The notes: a model not told the origin generated them from the letters alone. A stretch of DNA of 42,854 bases from Bradyrhizobium acaciae (GCF_020889785.1 NZ_JACMYK010000058.1:1-42854), one strand, 5' to 3'; positions 24,293-32,837 are shown, numbered from the stretch's first letter. A program made the numbers and translations.

Positions 24293-25371
24293 ATGATGCG
24301 GCCGCTGCCGAAGGCGACCTGATCGCGCGCAAGGAAGGGGCGGCCGGCATCATCCGGCTCAACCGGCCGAAGGCGATCAATGCCGTGACACTGGAGATGT
24401 TCCACGACATCGACAAGGCGCTCGACGTGTTCGAAGCCGATCCCGATGTTGCGGTCATCGTGCTGGAGGGGGCCGGCGAGCGCGGGCTGTGCGCCGGTGG
24501 CGACATCCGCGCGCTCTGGGAAAGCTCGAAGGTCAAGGGCGATCTCGGCAAGATCCTGTGGCGTGACGAGTACATCCTCAACGCGCGGATCAAGAAGTTC
24601 CCGAAACCCTATGTCGCCTTCATGGACGGCATCGTGATGGGCGGCGGCGTCGGGCTGTCGGCGCACAGCCGCCACCGCGTGGTGACCGAACGGACGAAAC
24701 TCGCGATGCCCGAGGTCGGGCTCGGCTTCTTCCCTGACGTCGGCGGCACCTATCTGCTGTCGCGTTCGCCGGGCGAGATCGGGACTTACTTTGGTCTTAC
24801 CGGCACCACCATGAATGGTCCGGACGCGATCTACGCCAAATTCGCCGACGCTGTGGTGCCGAGCGCAAAACTCCCGGCGTTGCGCGAGGCGCTGACCAAG
24901 ATTGCGCCGGGCACCAACTCGGCCGCGATCGACCGGCTGATCGCGGGCTTTGCGACCGGCGAGAAGGCAGGTCCCGTGGCCGCACTCCAGGAAAAAATTG
25001 ACGACTGGTTCGCTCGCGGACGGATGGAAGACATCGTTGTGGCGCTGGAGGCCGATGGCTCGGAGTTGGCGCAGTCGACCTTGAAGACGCTCGGCGAAAA
25101 ATCGCCGCGCGGCATGGTGGTGACACTGAAGCTGCTGCGGCTGGCGCGGGCGACCGAGACGGTGGAAGAGTGCCTGGTGCGCGAATATCGCGCCGCGCTC
25201 GAAGTGTTCGCCAGCGACGATTTCCGCGAAGGCGTGCGCGCCGCCGTGATCGACAAGGACCGCAATCCGAAGTGGCAGCCGAGCCGGATCGAAGACGTGA
25301 CGCCCGGAATGCTGGCGCCTTACTTCGCCGAGATCGGCGCCGACGAACTGAAATTTCCTGACGGCAAATAG
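24289..25371 (+). CDS. 3-hydroxyisobutyryl-CoA hydrolase
   Basis: A 360-residue crotonase-fold hydrolase that frees 3-hydroxyisobutyrate from CoA. The signature segments are GLCAGGDIRALWES (about 66-79), GGGVGLSAHSRHR (about 119-131) and AMPEVGLGFFPDVGGTYLLS (about 139-158), where the Glu and Asp are the catalytic pair of this subfamily. Its length exceeds that of plain enoyl-CoA hydratases (about 260), as expected. It overlaps the dehydrogenase gene by four bases, and mmsB follows 24 bases later. Confidence 0.95.
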   Translation: MNDAAAAEGDLIARKEGAAGIIRLNRPKAINAVTLEMFHDIDKALDVFEADPDVAVIVLEGAGERGLCAGGDIRALWESSKVKGDLGKILWRDEYILNARIKKFPKPYVAFMDGIVMGGGVGLSAHSRHRVVTERTKLAMPEVGLGFFPDVGGTYLLSRSPGEIGTYFGLTGTTMNGPDAIYAKFADAVVPSAKLPALREALTKIAPGTNSAAIDRLIAGFATGEKAGPVAALQEKIDDWFARGRMEDIVVALEADGSELAQSTLKTLGEKSPRGMVVTLKLLRLARATETVEECLVREYRAALEVFASDDFREGVRAAVIDKDRNPKWQPSRIEDVTPGMLAPYFAEIGADELKFPDGK

Positions 25372-25395
25372 AAACGTCGCAAGCGGAGGACTCCC

Positions 25396-26283
25396 ATGGC
25401 AAACGTCGCATTCATCGGGCTCGGCAATATGGGCGGGCCGATGGCGGCCAATCTGGTCAAGGCCGGACACAAGGTGACCGCGTTCGATCTGGTTGCCGCT
25501 TCCCGCGATCAGGCCAAGAGCGACGGTGCCGCGATCGCCGAGAGCAGCGTCAGTGCAGTGAAGAGCGCCGACGTGGTCATCACCATGCTGCCGGCCGGCA
25601 AGCACGTGCTCGGTGTCTGGAACGAAGTGCTTCCCGCCATGAGCAAAGGCGCGCTGATCATCGACTGCTCGACCATCGACGTCGAAAGCGCCAAGCAGGC
25701 GCATGCGCTTGCGGCCAAGCATGGCATGGCCTCCGTCGACGCGCCGGTCTCCGGCGGCACCGGCGGCGCCAAGGGCGCGACGTTGACCTTCATGTGCGGC
25801 GGTGAGCCGAACGCCTTCGCGGCGGCCCAGCCGATGCTGGCCAACATGGGCAAGAAGATCGTGCATTGCGGCGCCGGCGGCGCGGGGCAGGCGGCCAAGA
25901 TCTGCAACAACATGATCCTCGGCATTTCCATGATCGCGGTCGGCGAGGCGTTCGTGCTGGCCGAAAAGCTCGGCCTGTCGCACCAGGCGCTGTTCGACGT
26001 CGCCTCGACCTCGTCGGGCCAGTGCTGGTCGCTCACCACCTATTGCCCGGTTCCCGGCCCGGTGCCGACGTCGCCGGCCAACAACGACTACAAGCCGGGT
26101 TTCGCATCCAACCTGATGGTGAAGGACCTGACGCTGGCGCAGGACGCCGCCAACGCCGCCGGTGCGGTGACGCCGCTCGGCAAGCATGCGCAGGAGCTCT
26201 ATAAGACCTTCGACGCGTCGGGTCATGGCGGGGTCGACTTTTCCGGAATTATCCAGCACGTTCGCAGCCTCGCTGGGAAGTAA
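25396..26283 (+). CDS. mmsB: 3-hydroxyisobutyrate dehydrogenase
   Basis: A 295-residue NAD enzyme oxidising 3-hydroxyisobutyrate to methylmalonate semialdehyde, the substrate of mmsA. The Rossmann motif is FIGLGNMGGPMAANLVKAGH (residues 5-24); the substrate-binding segment is DAPVSGGTGGAKGATLTFMC (about 115-134); the catalytic Lys lies in GQAAKICNNM (about 165-174). GGAGGA lies eight bases before the ATG. It completes the set for isobutyryl-CoA to propionyl-CoA; only the hydratase step has no certain gene here, though the MaoC or crotonase genes nearby could serve. Confidence 0.95.
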   Translation: MANVAFIGLGNMGGPMAANLVKAGHKVTAFDLVAASRDQAKSDGAAIAESSVSAVKSADVVITMLPAGKHVLGVWNEVLPAMSKGALIIDCSTIDVESAKQAHALAAKHGMASVDAPVSGGTGGAKGATLTFMCGGEPNAFAAAQPMLANMGKKIVHCGAGGAGQAAKICNNMILGISMIAVGEAFVLAEKLGLSHQALFDVASTSSGQCWSLTTYCPVPGPVPTSPANNDYKPGFASNLMVKDLTLAQDAANAAGAVTPLGKHAQELYKTFDASGHGGVDFSGIIQHVRSLAGK

Positions 26284-26290
26284 TCTCTAT

Positions 26291-26397
26291 GCGTCATCCT
26301 GAGGCGCGAGCGCCAGCGAGCCTCGAAGGATGCTGAACGCAGTGCCTGTGGCCATCCTTCGAGACGCCGCGCGAGGCGCGGCTCCTCAGGATGACGC
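26291..26397. repeat. Palindromic repeat (type C) between mmsB and the acyl-CoA synthetase gene
   Basis: Arms GCGTCATCCTGAGGCGCGAG and, at the right, GCGGCTCCTCAGGATGACGC, with CCTCGAAGGAT/ATCCTTCGAG inside. It ends 21 bases before the next start. Confidence 0.85.
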
Positions 26398-26418
26398 CAT
26401 AAAACGTGGTGAAGCCGG

Positions 26419-28143
26419 ATGACCACATTTCAGGACGCACGCGCCTTTCTGCTCAAGCACCGCACCGACTACGACGCGGCGGTGAGGGGATTTCGCTGGC
26501 CCGATCCGGTGCCGTTCAACTGGGCGCTGGACTGGTTCGATGCCGAGCTGGCGCACAATGTCGACAGCCGCGACCGGACGGCGCTGTGGATCGTCGATGC
26601 CGCCAGCGGCAACGAGACCAGGCTGTCGTTTGCAGAATTGTCGCGACGTTCCAATCGAGTGGCCAACTTCCTGCGCGCGCAGGGACTGAAGCGCGGCGAT
26701 CATCTGCTGCTGCTGCTCGGCAATGTGGTGCCGCTGTGGGAGACCATGCTGGCGGCGATGAAGCTCGGCGTCGTCGTGATCCCCGCAACCACGCTACTCA
26801 CCGCGGATGAATTGCGCGACCGGCTCGACCGCGGCAAGGCGAAGGCGGTGGTCGCGACGCAGGATCAGGTCGCGAAATTCGCGGGCCTCGGCAGCGACAA
26901 GCTTGTCCGCATCGTGGTCGGCACGACGCAGACACAGGACGGCTGGCTGCCGTTCGAGGACGCAGCGAAGCAATCCGACGCGTTCACGGCCGACGGCCCG
27001 ACCAAGGCCGACGATCCGATGCTGCTGTATTTCACCTCGGGCACCACGGCGAAGCCAAAACTGGTGCGGCACAGCCAGCGCAGCTATCCGGTCGGCCATC
27101 TCTCGACCATGTACTGGATCGGCCTGCAACCCGGCGACATCCATCTCAACATTTCCTCGCCCGGCTGGGCCAAGCATGCCTGGAGCTGCTTCTTTGCTCC
27201 GTGGAATGCTGGCGCAACGATCTTCATCGCCAACCAGCCACGCTTCGAGGCGAAGGGGCTGCTCTCGATCATCGGCCGCTGCGGCGTCACCACGCTGTGC
27301 GCGCCGCCGACAGTGTGGCGGATGTTCATTCAGGAAGACCTCGCGAGCTTCAAGGTTTCGCTGCGTGAAGTCTGCGGCGCCGGCGAGCCGCTCAATCCCG
27401 AGATCATCGACCAGGTCAAATCCGCTTGGGGCCTGACCATCCGCGACGGCTACGGCCAGACCGAGACCACGGCGCTGGCCGGCAATTCGCCGGGACAGAA
27501 GGTGAAGGTCGGCTCGATGGGCCGGCCGCTGCCGGGCTATCGCGTGCAGGTGACCGACAATGACGGTCACCCCGCGAAGGAAGGCGAGGTGACGCTGTTG
27601 CTCGGCGCCGACAGGCCGGCGGGCCTGATGCAGGGCTATCAGGGCGACGACGGCAGATTGATCGGCACCGACGGCGATATCTATCGCAGCGGCGACGTCG
27701 TGTTCACCGATGACGATGGCTATCTGACCTTCGTCGGCCGCACCGACGACGTGTTCAAATCATCCGACTACCGCATCTCGCCGTTCGAGCTCGAAAGCGT
27801 GCTGCTCGAGCATGACGCGGTGGCGGAAGCGGCCGTCGTGCCGAGCCCGGATCCGATCCGGCTGGCAGTCCCCAAGGCCTATGTGCTGCTGGTCTCCGGT
27901 GTCGAGCGCAGCCCGGAGACGGCGCTGTCGATCTTCAAACATTTGCACACGCGGCTCGCACCGTTTAAACGCATCCGCAAGATCGAGCTGGTCACCGAAC
28001 TGCCCAAGACGATTTCTGGAAAAATCCGTCGGGTGCAGTTGCGCCGGCTCGAACATGACGATGTCAGAAGCGATGCGTTGCGCGGAGCCGAGTTCCGCGA
28101 GGAAGAATTTCCGGAGCTGCAGAAGGTGCGGACCTCCGGTTAG
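26419..28143 (+). CDS. AMP-dependent acyl-CoA synthetase
   Basis: A 574-residue adenylate-forming ligase (acid + ATP + CoA to acyl-CoA). The P-loop-like motif is YFTSGTTAKPKL (about 199-210), the adenine-binding region DGYGQTETT (about 342-350), and the hinge and catalytic Lys PKTISGKIRR (about 529-538). It resembles the medium- or branched-chain ACSM-type enzymes more than acetyl-CoA synthetase. Its place after the valine operon hints at a short branched acid such as isobutyrate, but this is inference. A MaoC gene follows after 14 bases. Confidence 0.9.
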   Translation: MTTFQDARAFLLKHRTDYDAAVRGFRWPDPVPFNWALDWFDAELAHNVDSRDRTALWIVDAASGNETRLSFAELSRRSNRVANFLRAQGLKRGDHLLLLLGNVVPLWETMLAAMKLGVVVIPATTLLTADELRDRLDRGKAKAVVATQDQVAKFAGLGSDKLVRIVVGTTQTQDGWLPFEDAAKQSDAFTADGPTKADDPMLLYFTSGTTAKPKLVRHSQRSYPVGHLSTMYWIGLQPGDIHLNISSPGWAKHAWSCFFAPWNAGATIFIANQPRFEAKGLLSIIGRCGVTTLCAPPTVWRMFIQEDLASFKVSLREVCGAGEPLNPEIIDQVKSAWGLTIRDGYGQTETTALAGNSPGQKVKVGSMGRPLPGYRVQVTDNDGHPAKEGEVTLLLGADRPAGLMQGYQGDDGRLIGTDGDIYRSGDVVFTDDDGYLTFVGRTDDVFKSSDYRISPFELESVLLEHDAVAEAAVVPSPDPIRLAVPKAYVLLVSGVERSPETALSIFKHLHTRLAPFKRIRKIELVTELPKTISGKIRRVQLRRLEHDDVRSDALRGAEFREEEFPELQKVRTSG

Positions 28144-28157
28144 CGGAGGTTAGCCAA

Positions 28158-28637
28158 ATGAACGAAGTCTGGAAGAAGCCGCCGGTGTCGCTGGAAACCT
28201 ACCAGGGCATGGTCGGCAAGGAGATCGGTGTGTCCTCGTGGCACCTGCTGGATCAGGGCCGCATCGACACCTATGCCGACGTGATCGAGGATCACCAGTT
28301 CATCCATGTCGATCCGGAGCGCGCCAGGAAGGAGACCGCGTTCGGCACCACGATCGCCCACGGCTTCCTCACGATGTCGCTGCTGTCGATCATGTCCTAC
28401 GAGGTGATGCCGGTGCTCGAGGGCACTGCGATGGGCGTCAATTACGGCTTCGACAAGCTGCGTTTCATCTCGCCGGTGCGCTCGGGCAAGCGCGTGCGCG
28501 GCCGCTTCGTGCTGGCGGAAGCCACGCTGCGCAAGCCGAAGGAACTGCTGTCGCGCACCAATGTCACGGTCGAGATCGATGGCGAGGACAAGCCCGCGCT
28601 GGTCGCCGACTGGCTCGGCCTGATCTATTTCAGCTAG
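28158..28637 (+). CDS. MaoC-family dehydratase (R-specific enoyl-CoA hydratase type)
   Basis: A 159-residue single-hotdog protein. The hydratase motif reads YADVIEDHQFIHVDPERARK (about residues 35-54), with the Asp and His of the catalytic dyad, then FGTTIAHGFLTMSLLS. It would reversibly hydrate an enoyl-CoA. GGAGG lies 11 bases upstream. It forms a two-gene unit with the acyl-CoA synthetase and may supply the hydration step missing from the valine operon, although a crotonase is the usual enzyme there. Confidence 0.9.
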   Translation: MNEVWKKPPVSLETYQGMVGKEIGVSSWHLLDQGRIDTYADVIEDHQFIHVDPERARKETAFGTTIAHGFLTMSLLSIMSYEVMPVLEGTAMGVNYGFDKLRFISPVRSGKRVRGRFVLAEATLRKPKELLSRTNVTVEIDGEDKPALVADWLGLIYFS

Positions 28638-28684
28638 AGCGTTTTCCAGCGGAGTGGGCACCGGTACGCGTGAAGGAAACGCTC
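28637..28684. repeat. Short palindromic repeat (type H)
   Basis: GAGCGTTTTCC (28637-28647) pairs with GGAAACGCTC (28675-28684). The wording between (GAGTGGGCACCGGTACGCGTGA) is of a kind that recurs in rhizobial genomes. It begins at the last base of the MaoC stop codon. Confidence 0.6.
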
Positions 28685-28703
28685 CGAACAAGAATCCGGA
28701 GTC

Positions 28704-28726
28704 CCGTTCCGATTCCATCGGAACGG
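28704..28726. terminator. Perfect 10-bp hairpin, possible terminator
   Basis: CCGTTCCGAT and ATCGGAACGG flank a three-base loop. No T-run follows on the plus strand. As the second hairpin after the MaoC gene it may protect or end the transcript. Confidence 0.35.
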
Positions 28727-28750
28727 AAAAGGCTCTCGCAGATGGTTGAG

Positions 28751-28788
28751 TAGCTCCACCTTTCCCGCAGGCGGAAGCGGTGGAGCTA
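28751..28788. terminator. Long hairpin with 10-bp perfect outer stem
   Basis: TAGCTCCACC (28751-28760) pairs exactly with GGTGGAGCTA (28779-28788), and TTCCCGC/GCGGAA continue the stem inside. It could be a terminator for the synthetase-MaoC unit or a leader structure for the small gene that starts 91 bases later. Confidence 0.45.
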
Positions 28789-28879
28789 GCTCGCTTTAGT
28801 CCAAGTGGCGCATTGACGGCTTTGATCCCTGGTGTCCATCATGCCTGCTTTAGGCGGTGCGGTCCCGGGAGTGGCAGCC

Positions 28880-29026
28880 ATGGTGCAGAACATCGTCGCC
28901 GGACTTGTCGTAGTCGCTCTGATTGTGATCGGCTCGATCAGCTACGCCCAGGAGCACCACGAGTGCTGGAACGGGCACCTGCTCAAAAGCCTGAAGCCCT
29001 GCGGGTCGATGACCCCTGACGTCTAG
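28880..29026 (+). CDS. Small exported protein, 48 residues
   Basis: MVQNIVAGLVVVALIVIGS then ISYAQE looks like a signal peptide with a cleavage site after Ala (SYA), leaving about 25 residues with two Cys (HHECWNGH and KPCGS) that could form a disulphide. GGGAG lies nine bases before the ATG at 28880. An in-frame start at 28832 would add 16 residues. I know no family. Size, signal and ribosome-binding site support a real gene. Confidence 0.55.
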   Translation: MVQNIVAGLVVVALIVIGSISYAQEHHECWNGHLLKSLKPCGSMTPDV

Positions 29027-29041
29027 CGCGCCCGGCCGCTG

Positions 29042-29077
29042 TCCCGGCTTCTCCTGGCCGGACTTGACCCGGCCATC
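29042..29077. repeat. Half copy of the type B repeat
   Basis: Only the left arm (TGGCCGGACTTGACCCGGCC, then ATCCA) of the palindrome complete at 2561-2649 is present. Confidence 0.6.
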
Positions 29078-29124
29078 CATCGCTGCTCAAAAGTCCCCAA
29101 CCTTTTCATGCCGCTCGGGCGTGC

Positions 29125-29280
29125 ACCCTCTCCCCTTGTGGGAGAGGGTGACGAAATCGAGCGGAGCGAGATGAAGCGAGATGAAGCCGGGTGAGAGGTT
29201 TCTCTCCGCGTGCTCATCCGTGGAGAGAACCCCTCATCCGGCACGCTTGCGCGCGCCACCTTCTCCCAAGGGCAGAAGGG
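29125..29280. repeat. Long composite repeat (type G)
   Basis: Left: ACCCTCTCCCC-TTGTG-GGAGAGGGT hairpin; centre: three tandem-like units GAGCGAGATGAAGC/GAGATGAAGCC; right: ACCCCTCATCCGGC and CACCTTCTCCCAAGGGCAGAAGG. The 29027-29299 gap is almost entirely repeat, and the right end lies 20 bases before the SDR start. Confidence 0.75.
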
Positions 29281-29299
29281 AACAACAGGAATTTACGGC

Positions 29300-30217
29300 A
29301 TGGCAATTAGGTTTGACGGACGCGTCGCTATCGTCACGGGCGCTGGCAATGGTCTTGGGCGGGCGCATGCGCTGGGCCTTGCCAGCCGTGGCGCCAAGGT
29401 CGTGGTCAACGATTTCGGCGGCGCGCGCGACGGCACCGGCGGTTCGCTGTCGCCGGCCGAGGCCGTGGTCGAGGAGATCCGCAAGGCCGGCGGCACCGCG
29501 ATGGCCGACGGCGCCGACGTCTCGAACTTCGAGCAGGTCAGCGCGATGGTCGAGCGCGCCACCAAGGAGTGGGGCAGCGTCGACCTCTTGTGCGCCAATG
29601 CCGGCATCCTGCGCGACAAGTCGTTTGCCAAGATGGAGGTCGCCGACTGGGCCAAGGTGCTCGACGTCCATCTCACCGGAACCTTCTACTGCTGCAAGGC
29701 GGTGTGGGCCGGCATGCGCGAGCGCAATTACGGCCGCATCGTGCTGACGACCTCGTCGTCCGGCCTGTTCGGCAATTTCGGCCAGGCCAATTACGGCGCG
29801 GCAAAGGCCGGCATGGTCGGCCTGATGAACGTGCTCGCCGAAGAGGGCCGCAAGAACAACATCAAGGTCAACACCATCTCGCCGACGGCTGCGACCCGCA
29901 TGACCGAGGAACTGCTGCCGCCGCAGGCGCTTCAGCTGATGAAGCCGGAGGCAATCACGCCGGCGGTCGAATTCCTGCTCTCGGAAGACGCGCCGACCCG
30001 CACCATCATGGGCGCCGGTGCCGGCTCGTTCGCGGTGATCCGGGTGCTGGAGACCGAAGGCGTCAACCTGCCGCAGTCCGAGTGGACGCCCGACGGCGTC
30101 GCCGCGCACTTCAAGGACATCGCCGACATGTCGACCGCGAAGGCGCTGCAGGGCGCATTCGAGCAGACCCAGAAGTATGTCGCCCAGGCCGCAGCGCGGG
30201 CCGGGATCAAGCTCTGA
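29300..30217 (+). CDS. SDR-family (3-hydroxyacyl-CoA-type) dehydrogenase
   Basis: A 305-residue NAD(P)-dependent short-chain dehydrogenase. The cofactor motif is TGAGNGLGRAHA (residues 14-25), with NDFGGARDGTGGS (about 41-53) as in the dehydrogenase part of the peroxisomal multifunctional enzyme type 2. The catalytic Ser-Tyr-Lys are in TTSSSGLFG and YGAAKAG. It most likely oxidises a 3-hydroxyacyl-CoA. AGGAA precedes the ATG at 29300; upstream codons in frame belong to the repeat. The flavoprotein gene begins two bases after its stop. Confidence 0.9.
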   Translation: MAIRFDGRVAIVTGAGNGLGRAHALGLASRGAKVVVNDFGGARDGTGGSLSPAEAVVEEIRKAGGTAMADGADVSNFEQVSAMVERATKEWGSVDLLCANAGILRDKSFAKMEVADWAKVLDVHLTGTFYCCKAVWAGMRERNYGRIVLTTSSSGLFGNFGQANYGAAKAGMVGLMNVLAEEGRKNNIKVNTISPTAATRMTEELLPPQALQLMKPEAITPAVEFLLSEDAPTRTIMGAGAGSFAVIRVLETEGVNLPQSEWTPDGVAAHFKDIADMSTAKALQGAFEQTQKYVAQAAARAGIKL

Positions 30218-30219
30218 GC

Positions 30220-31440
30220 ATGATCGTCGCCGTCATCGGAGCCGGACCTGCCGGCCTGATGGCGGCGGAAACTCTTGCGGCGGGCGGCGCACAGGTCACC
30301 GTCTATGACGCGATGCCGTCGGCCGGCCGCAAGTTCCTGATGGCCGGCCGCGGCGGGCTCAACCTCACGCACTCCGAGCCGATGCCGGACTTCCTGAGGC
30401 GTTATCGCGAGGCGATGCCGCACCTGACGAAAGCGGTCGAGGCATTTCCGCCCGATGCGTTGCGCGCCTGGAGCGCGGCGCTGGGCCAGCCGACCTTCAT
30501 CGGCACCAGCGGCCGGGTGTTTCCCGAGGCCTTCAAGGCTTCGCCCCTGCTGCGCGCCTGGCTGCGCCGGCTCGATGCGACAGGCGTTGTGTTCGCATTC
30601 CGGCATCGCTGGACCGGATGGGAGGCGAGCGGCGGACTGCTGTTCGAGGCACCGGACCGCCCGCGCACGGTCAACGCCGAGGCGACCGTGCTCGCGCTCG
30701 GCGGTGCAAGCTGGCCGCGGCTCGGCTCCGATGGCGCTTGGGCGAACATCCTCGCCGCGAAGGGCGTTGCCGTGGCGCCGATGAAATCAGCCAATTCCGG
30801 CTTCACGGTTGCGTGGTCAAATATCTTCCGCGACCGGTTTGAAGGCCAGCCGCTCAAAGGCGTCTCGCTCACGATCGGGGCGCATACGGTGCGCGGCGAG
30901 GCGATCGTCACCCGCGCCGGCGTCGAGGGTGGCGCCATCTATGCATTGTCGGCCGAATTGCGCGATGCGGTGCTCGCGAAGGGAACGGCGACGCTCAGCG
31001 TGGCGCTGCGGCCCGATGCCGTGCGCGACGACCTGATCGCGCGGCTGTCGGTGCCAAAGGGCAAGCAGTCCTTCTCCAATTTCCTGCGCAAGGCGGCGCA
31101 GCTCTCGTCGGTCGGCGTCGGATTGTTGCAGGAGGCGGCAGTCGCCTCCGGCCGATCGCTGGCTTTGCTGCCGCCGGCCGAATTGGCCGCGCTGATCAAC
31201 GCGGTGCCGATCGAGATATCAGGCGTCGCGCCGATCGCGCGCGCGATTTCGAGTGCGGGCGGGATCAGATTCGACGAACTCGACCACCATTTCATGCTGC
31301 GGCGATTGCCCGGTGTTTTCGCCGCCGGCGAAATGCTCGACTGGGAAGCACCGACCGGCGGCTATCTGTTGCAGGCGTCGTTCGCGACGGGGGTGGCGGC
31401 AGGGAAGGGCGTGCTACGGTGGCTCGCGCAGCAATCGTAG
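30220..31440 (+). CDS. FAD-dependent oxidoreductase, HI0933/BaiN-like flavoprotein
   Basis: A 406-residue flavoprotein. An FAD-binding Rossmann motif, GAGPAGLMAAETLAAGG (8-24), is followed by AGRKFLMAGRGGLNLTHSE (about 35-53), the hallmark of the HI0933 family, and a C-terminal FAD contact GGYLLQASFATGVAAG (about 382-397). Members include reductases of unsaturated substrates but most have no assigned reaction. It starts two bases after the SDR stop, so it may be co-translated. Its stop TAG (31438-31440) is the first triplet of a repeat. Confidence 0.9.
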   Translation: MIVAVIGAGPAGLMAAETLAAGGAQVTVYDAMPSAGRKFLMAGRGGLNLTHSEPMPDFLRRYREAMPHLTKAVEAFPPDALRAWSAALGQPTFIGTSGRVFPEAFKASPLLRAWLRRLDATGVVFAFRHRWTGWEASGGLLFEAPDRPRTVNAEATVLALGGASWPRLGSDGAWANILAAKGVAVAPMKSANSGFTVAWSNIFRDRFEGQPLKGVSLTIGAHTVRGEAIVTRAGVEGGAIYALSAELRDAVLAKGTATLSVALRPDAVRDDLIARLSVPKGKQSFSNFLRKAAQLSSVGVGLLQEAAVASGRSLALLPPAELAALINAVPIEISGVAPIARAISSAGGIRFDELDHHFMLRRLPGVFAAGEMLDWEAPTGGYLLQASFATGVAAGKGVLRWLAQQS

Positions 31441-31520
31441 GATGGGTAGAGCGCAGCGAAACCCATCGACTTTGATCCGCGCGGCGACATGATGGGTTTC
31501 GCTGCGCTCTACCCATCCTA
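31438..31520. repeat. Palindromic repeat (type E) with 30-bp perfect arms
   Basis: TAGGATGGGTAGAGCGCAGC... (31438-31467) and its exact inverse (31491-31520) enclose a 23-base loop. The left arm begins with the stop codon of the flavoprotein gene; the right arm ends six bases before the converging MFS gene's stop. Confidence 0.9.
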
Positions 31521-31526
31521 TGCGAC

Positions 31527-32744
31527 TCAATCCGAACCGGTCTTTGTAACGATGTCGGTGATCAGTCCGAGTATGCCGAACGCCGCGGCCACCGCGCAGA
31601 CCGCCGTCCACCCGCCAAAGCTCCATGCTGCGGACGCTGCCGCCGCACCGACCGCACCGCCGATGAAGAACAGCGCCACGAACAGGCCGTTGATCCGGCC
31701 GCGCGCCTCGGGTTGCAACAGATTGACGGCACGGCGGCCGAGCGTCTGATCGGTGGTGATGCCGAAATCGAGCAGCACGGCGCCGACGCCAAGCAGCGAA
31801 AGGGCTGCGATCGGCGACTCGATCGCGCCGGCCCAGGCGCAGAGTGCGAGCGCGCCGGAGATCAGAAGGTGCGAGACGATCAGGAGTGGCCGTGCAAGAC
31901 CGCGATCGCCCCATCGGCCTGCGAGAGGCGTTGCCGCCGCGCCCGCGACACCGATCAGTGCGAACAGCGCAATGCCTTTGGCGTCGAGCCTGAACGGCGC
32001 ATCCGGCAGGCGCAGCGCCACGGCAGCCCAGAATGCGGTGAACGATGCCATCACCAGCGCCGCAGTCCAGGACCGCACGCGCAGCACCGGCTCCTCTCGC
32101 AGCAGTCTTGGAAATGAACGCAGCAGCCCGCCGTAGCTGACCTTCGCTGTCGGCTGCAGAGTCGGCAAGTAGCGCGCCAGCGCGCAGCCGAGCACCATCA
32201 TCAAGGTGGCCGACGTAAAATAATAGCCGCGCCAGTTCCAGCTGTCCGCGATCAGACTTGCCATCGGCCGCGACAGCAGGATGCCGATCATCAGGCCGCT
32301 CATGACATCACCGATCGCTTGTCCGCGGCGCTCCGGCGGAACCATCGACGCCACCAGCGGCACCACCATCTGGATCGCAGCACAGGACGCGCCGAGAATG
32401 AAGGTGGCGGCGAGCAGCATCAGCGGCGTCGGCGCCATCGCGGTGCCGATCGCGGCGACGATGGCGCAGGCCAGCGTCCGCAGGATCAGCCGCTTGTTCT
32501 CGACGAGATCGACCAGCGGCACCAGCAGCAACAGGCCGAGCGCGTAGCCGAGCAGGGTCAACGTCGAGATCAGGCCGGCCTGCAACGCGGTCATGCCGAG
32601 CGAGCGGCCCATCAGGCCGACCAGGATTTGCGGGGCGAACAGGTTGGTGACGACGGTGCCGGTGGTGATGGCGCCGATCCAGATCAGCGGACGCACCGAG
32701 ACGGCGCGCGCAGGGGAGAGTTTGGTGGCTTCGGAAATGGTCAT
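31527..32744 (-). CDS. MFS transporter (YnfM-like)
   Basis: A 405-residue inner-membrane protein with about twelve hydrophobic segments. The first loop has GRSLGMTALQAGLISTLTLL, then LVDLVENKRLI, a variant of the family A motif; the second half repeats this as GRWGDRGLARP. I chose the ATG at 32744, which AGG precedes; upstream codons have no membrane character. It is head to head with a LysR gene, the usual arrangement for an efflux pump induced by its substrate. Confidence 0.88.
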   Translation of the reverse strand: MTISEATKLSPARAVSVRPLIWIGAITTGTVVTNLFAPQILVGLMGRSLGMTALQAGLISTLTLLGYALGLLLLVPLVDLVENKRLILRTLACAIVAAIGTAMAPTPLMLLAATFILGASCAAIQMVVPLVASMVPPERRGQAIGDVMSGLMIGILLSRPMASLIADSWNWRGYYFTSATLMMVLGCALARYLPTLQPTAKVSYGGLLRSFPRLLREEPVLRVRSWTAALVMASFTAFWAAVALRLPDAPFRLDAKGIALFALIGVAGAAATPLAGRWGDRGLARPLLIVSHLLISGALALCAWAGAIESPIAALSLLGVGAVLLDFGITTDQTLGRRAVNLLQPEARGRINGLFVALFFIGGAVGAAAASAAWSFGGWTAVCAVAAAFGILGLITDIVTKTGSD

Positions 32745-32837
32745 GGGACCTCGCGAGGAACTGGCGAGGCCCCCTTTAGGGGATCGGCCTAATATGCTAC
32801 AATTCAAATAAGATGATGAAGAATATGCGAGATTGTT
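32745..32837. promoter_or_regulatory. Divergent promoter region between the MFS and LysR genes
   Basis: This 93-base AT-rich gap has a CCCC-TTTA-GGGG dyad (about 32771-32782) and two direct copies of AATATGC (32791-32797, 32822-32828), about three helical turns apart. It should hold both promoters and the LysR site. Confidence 0.4.

Noticed and set aside
24169..26259. Long minus-strand frame opposite the valine operon
   Set aside because: Antisense shadow of the hydrolase and mmsB genes; no ribosome-binding site and no domain.
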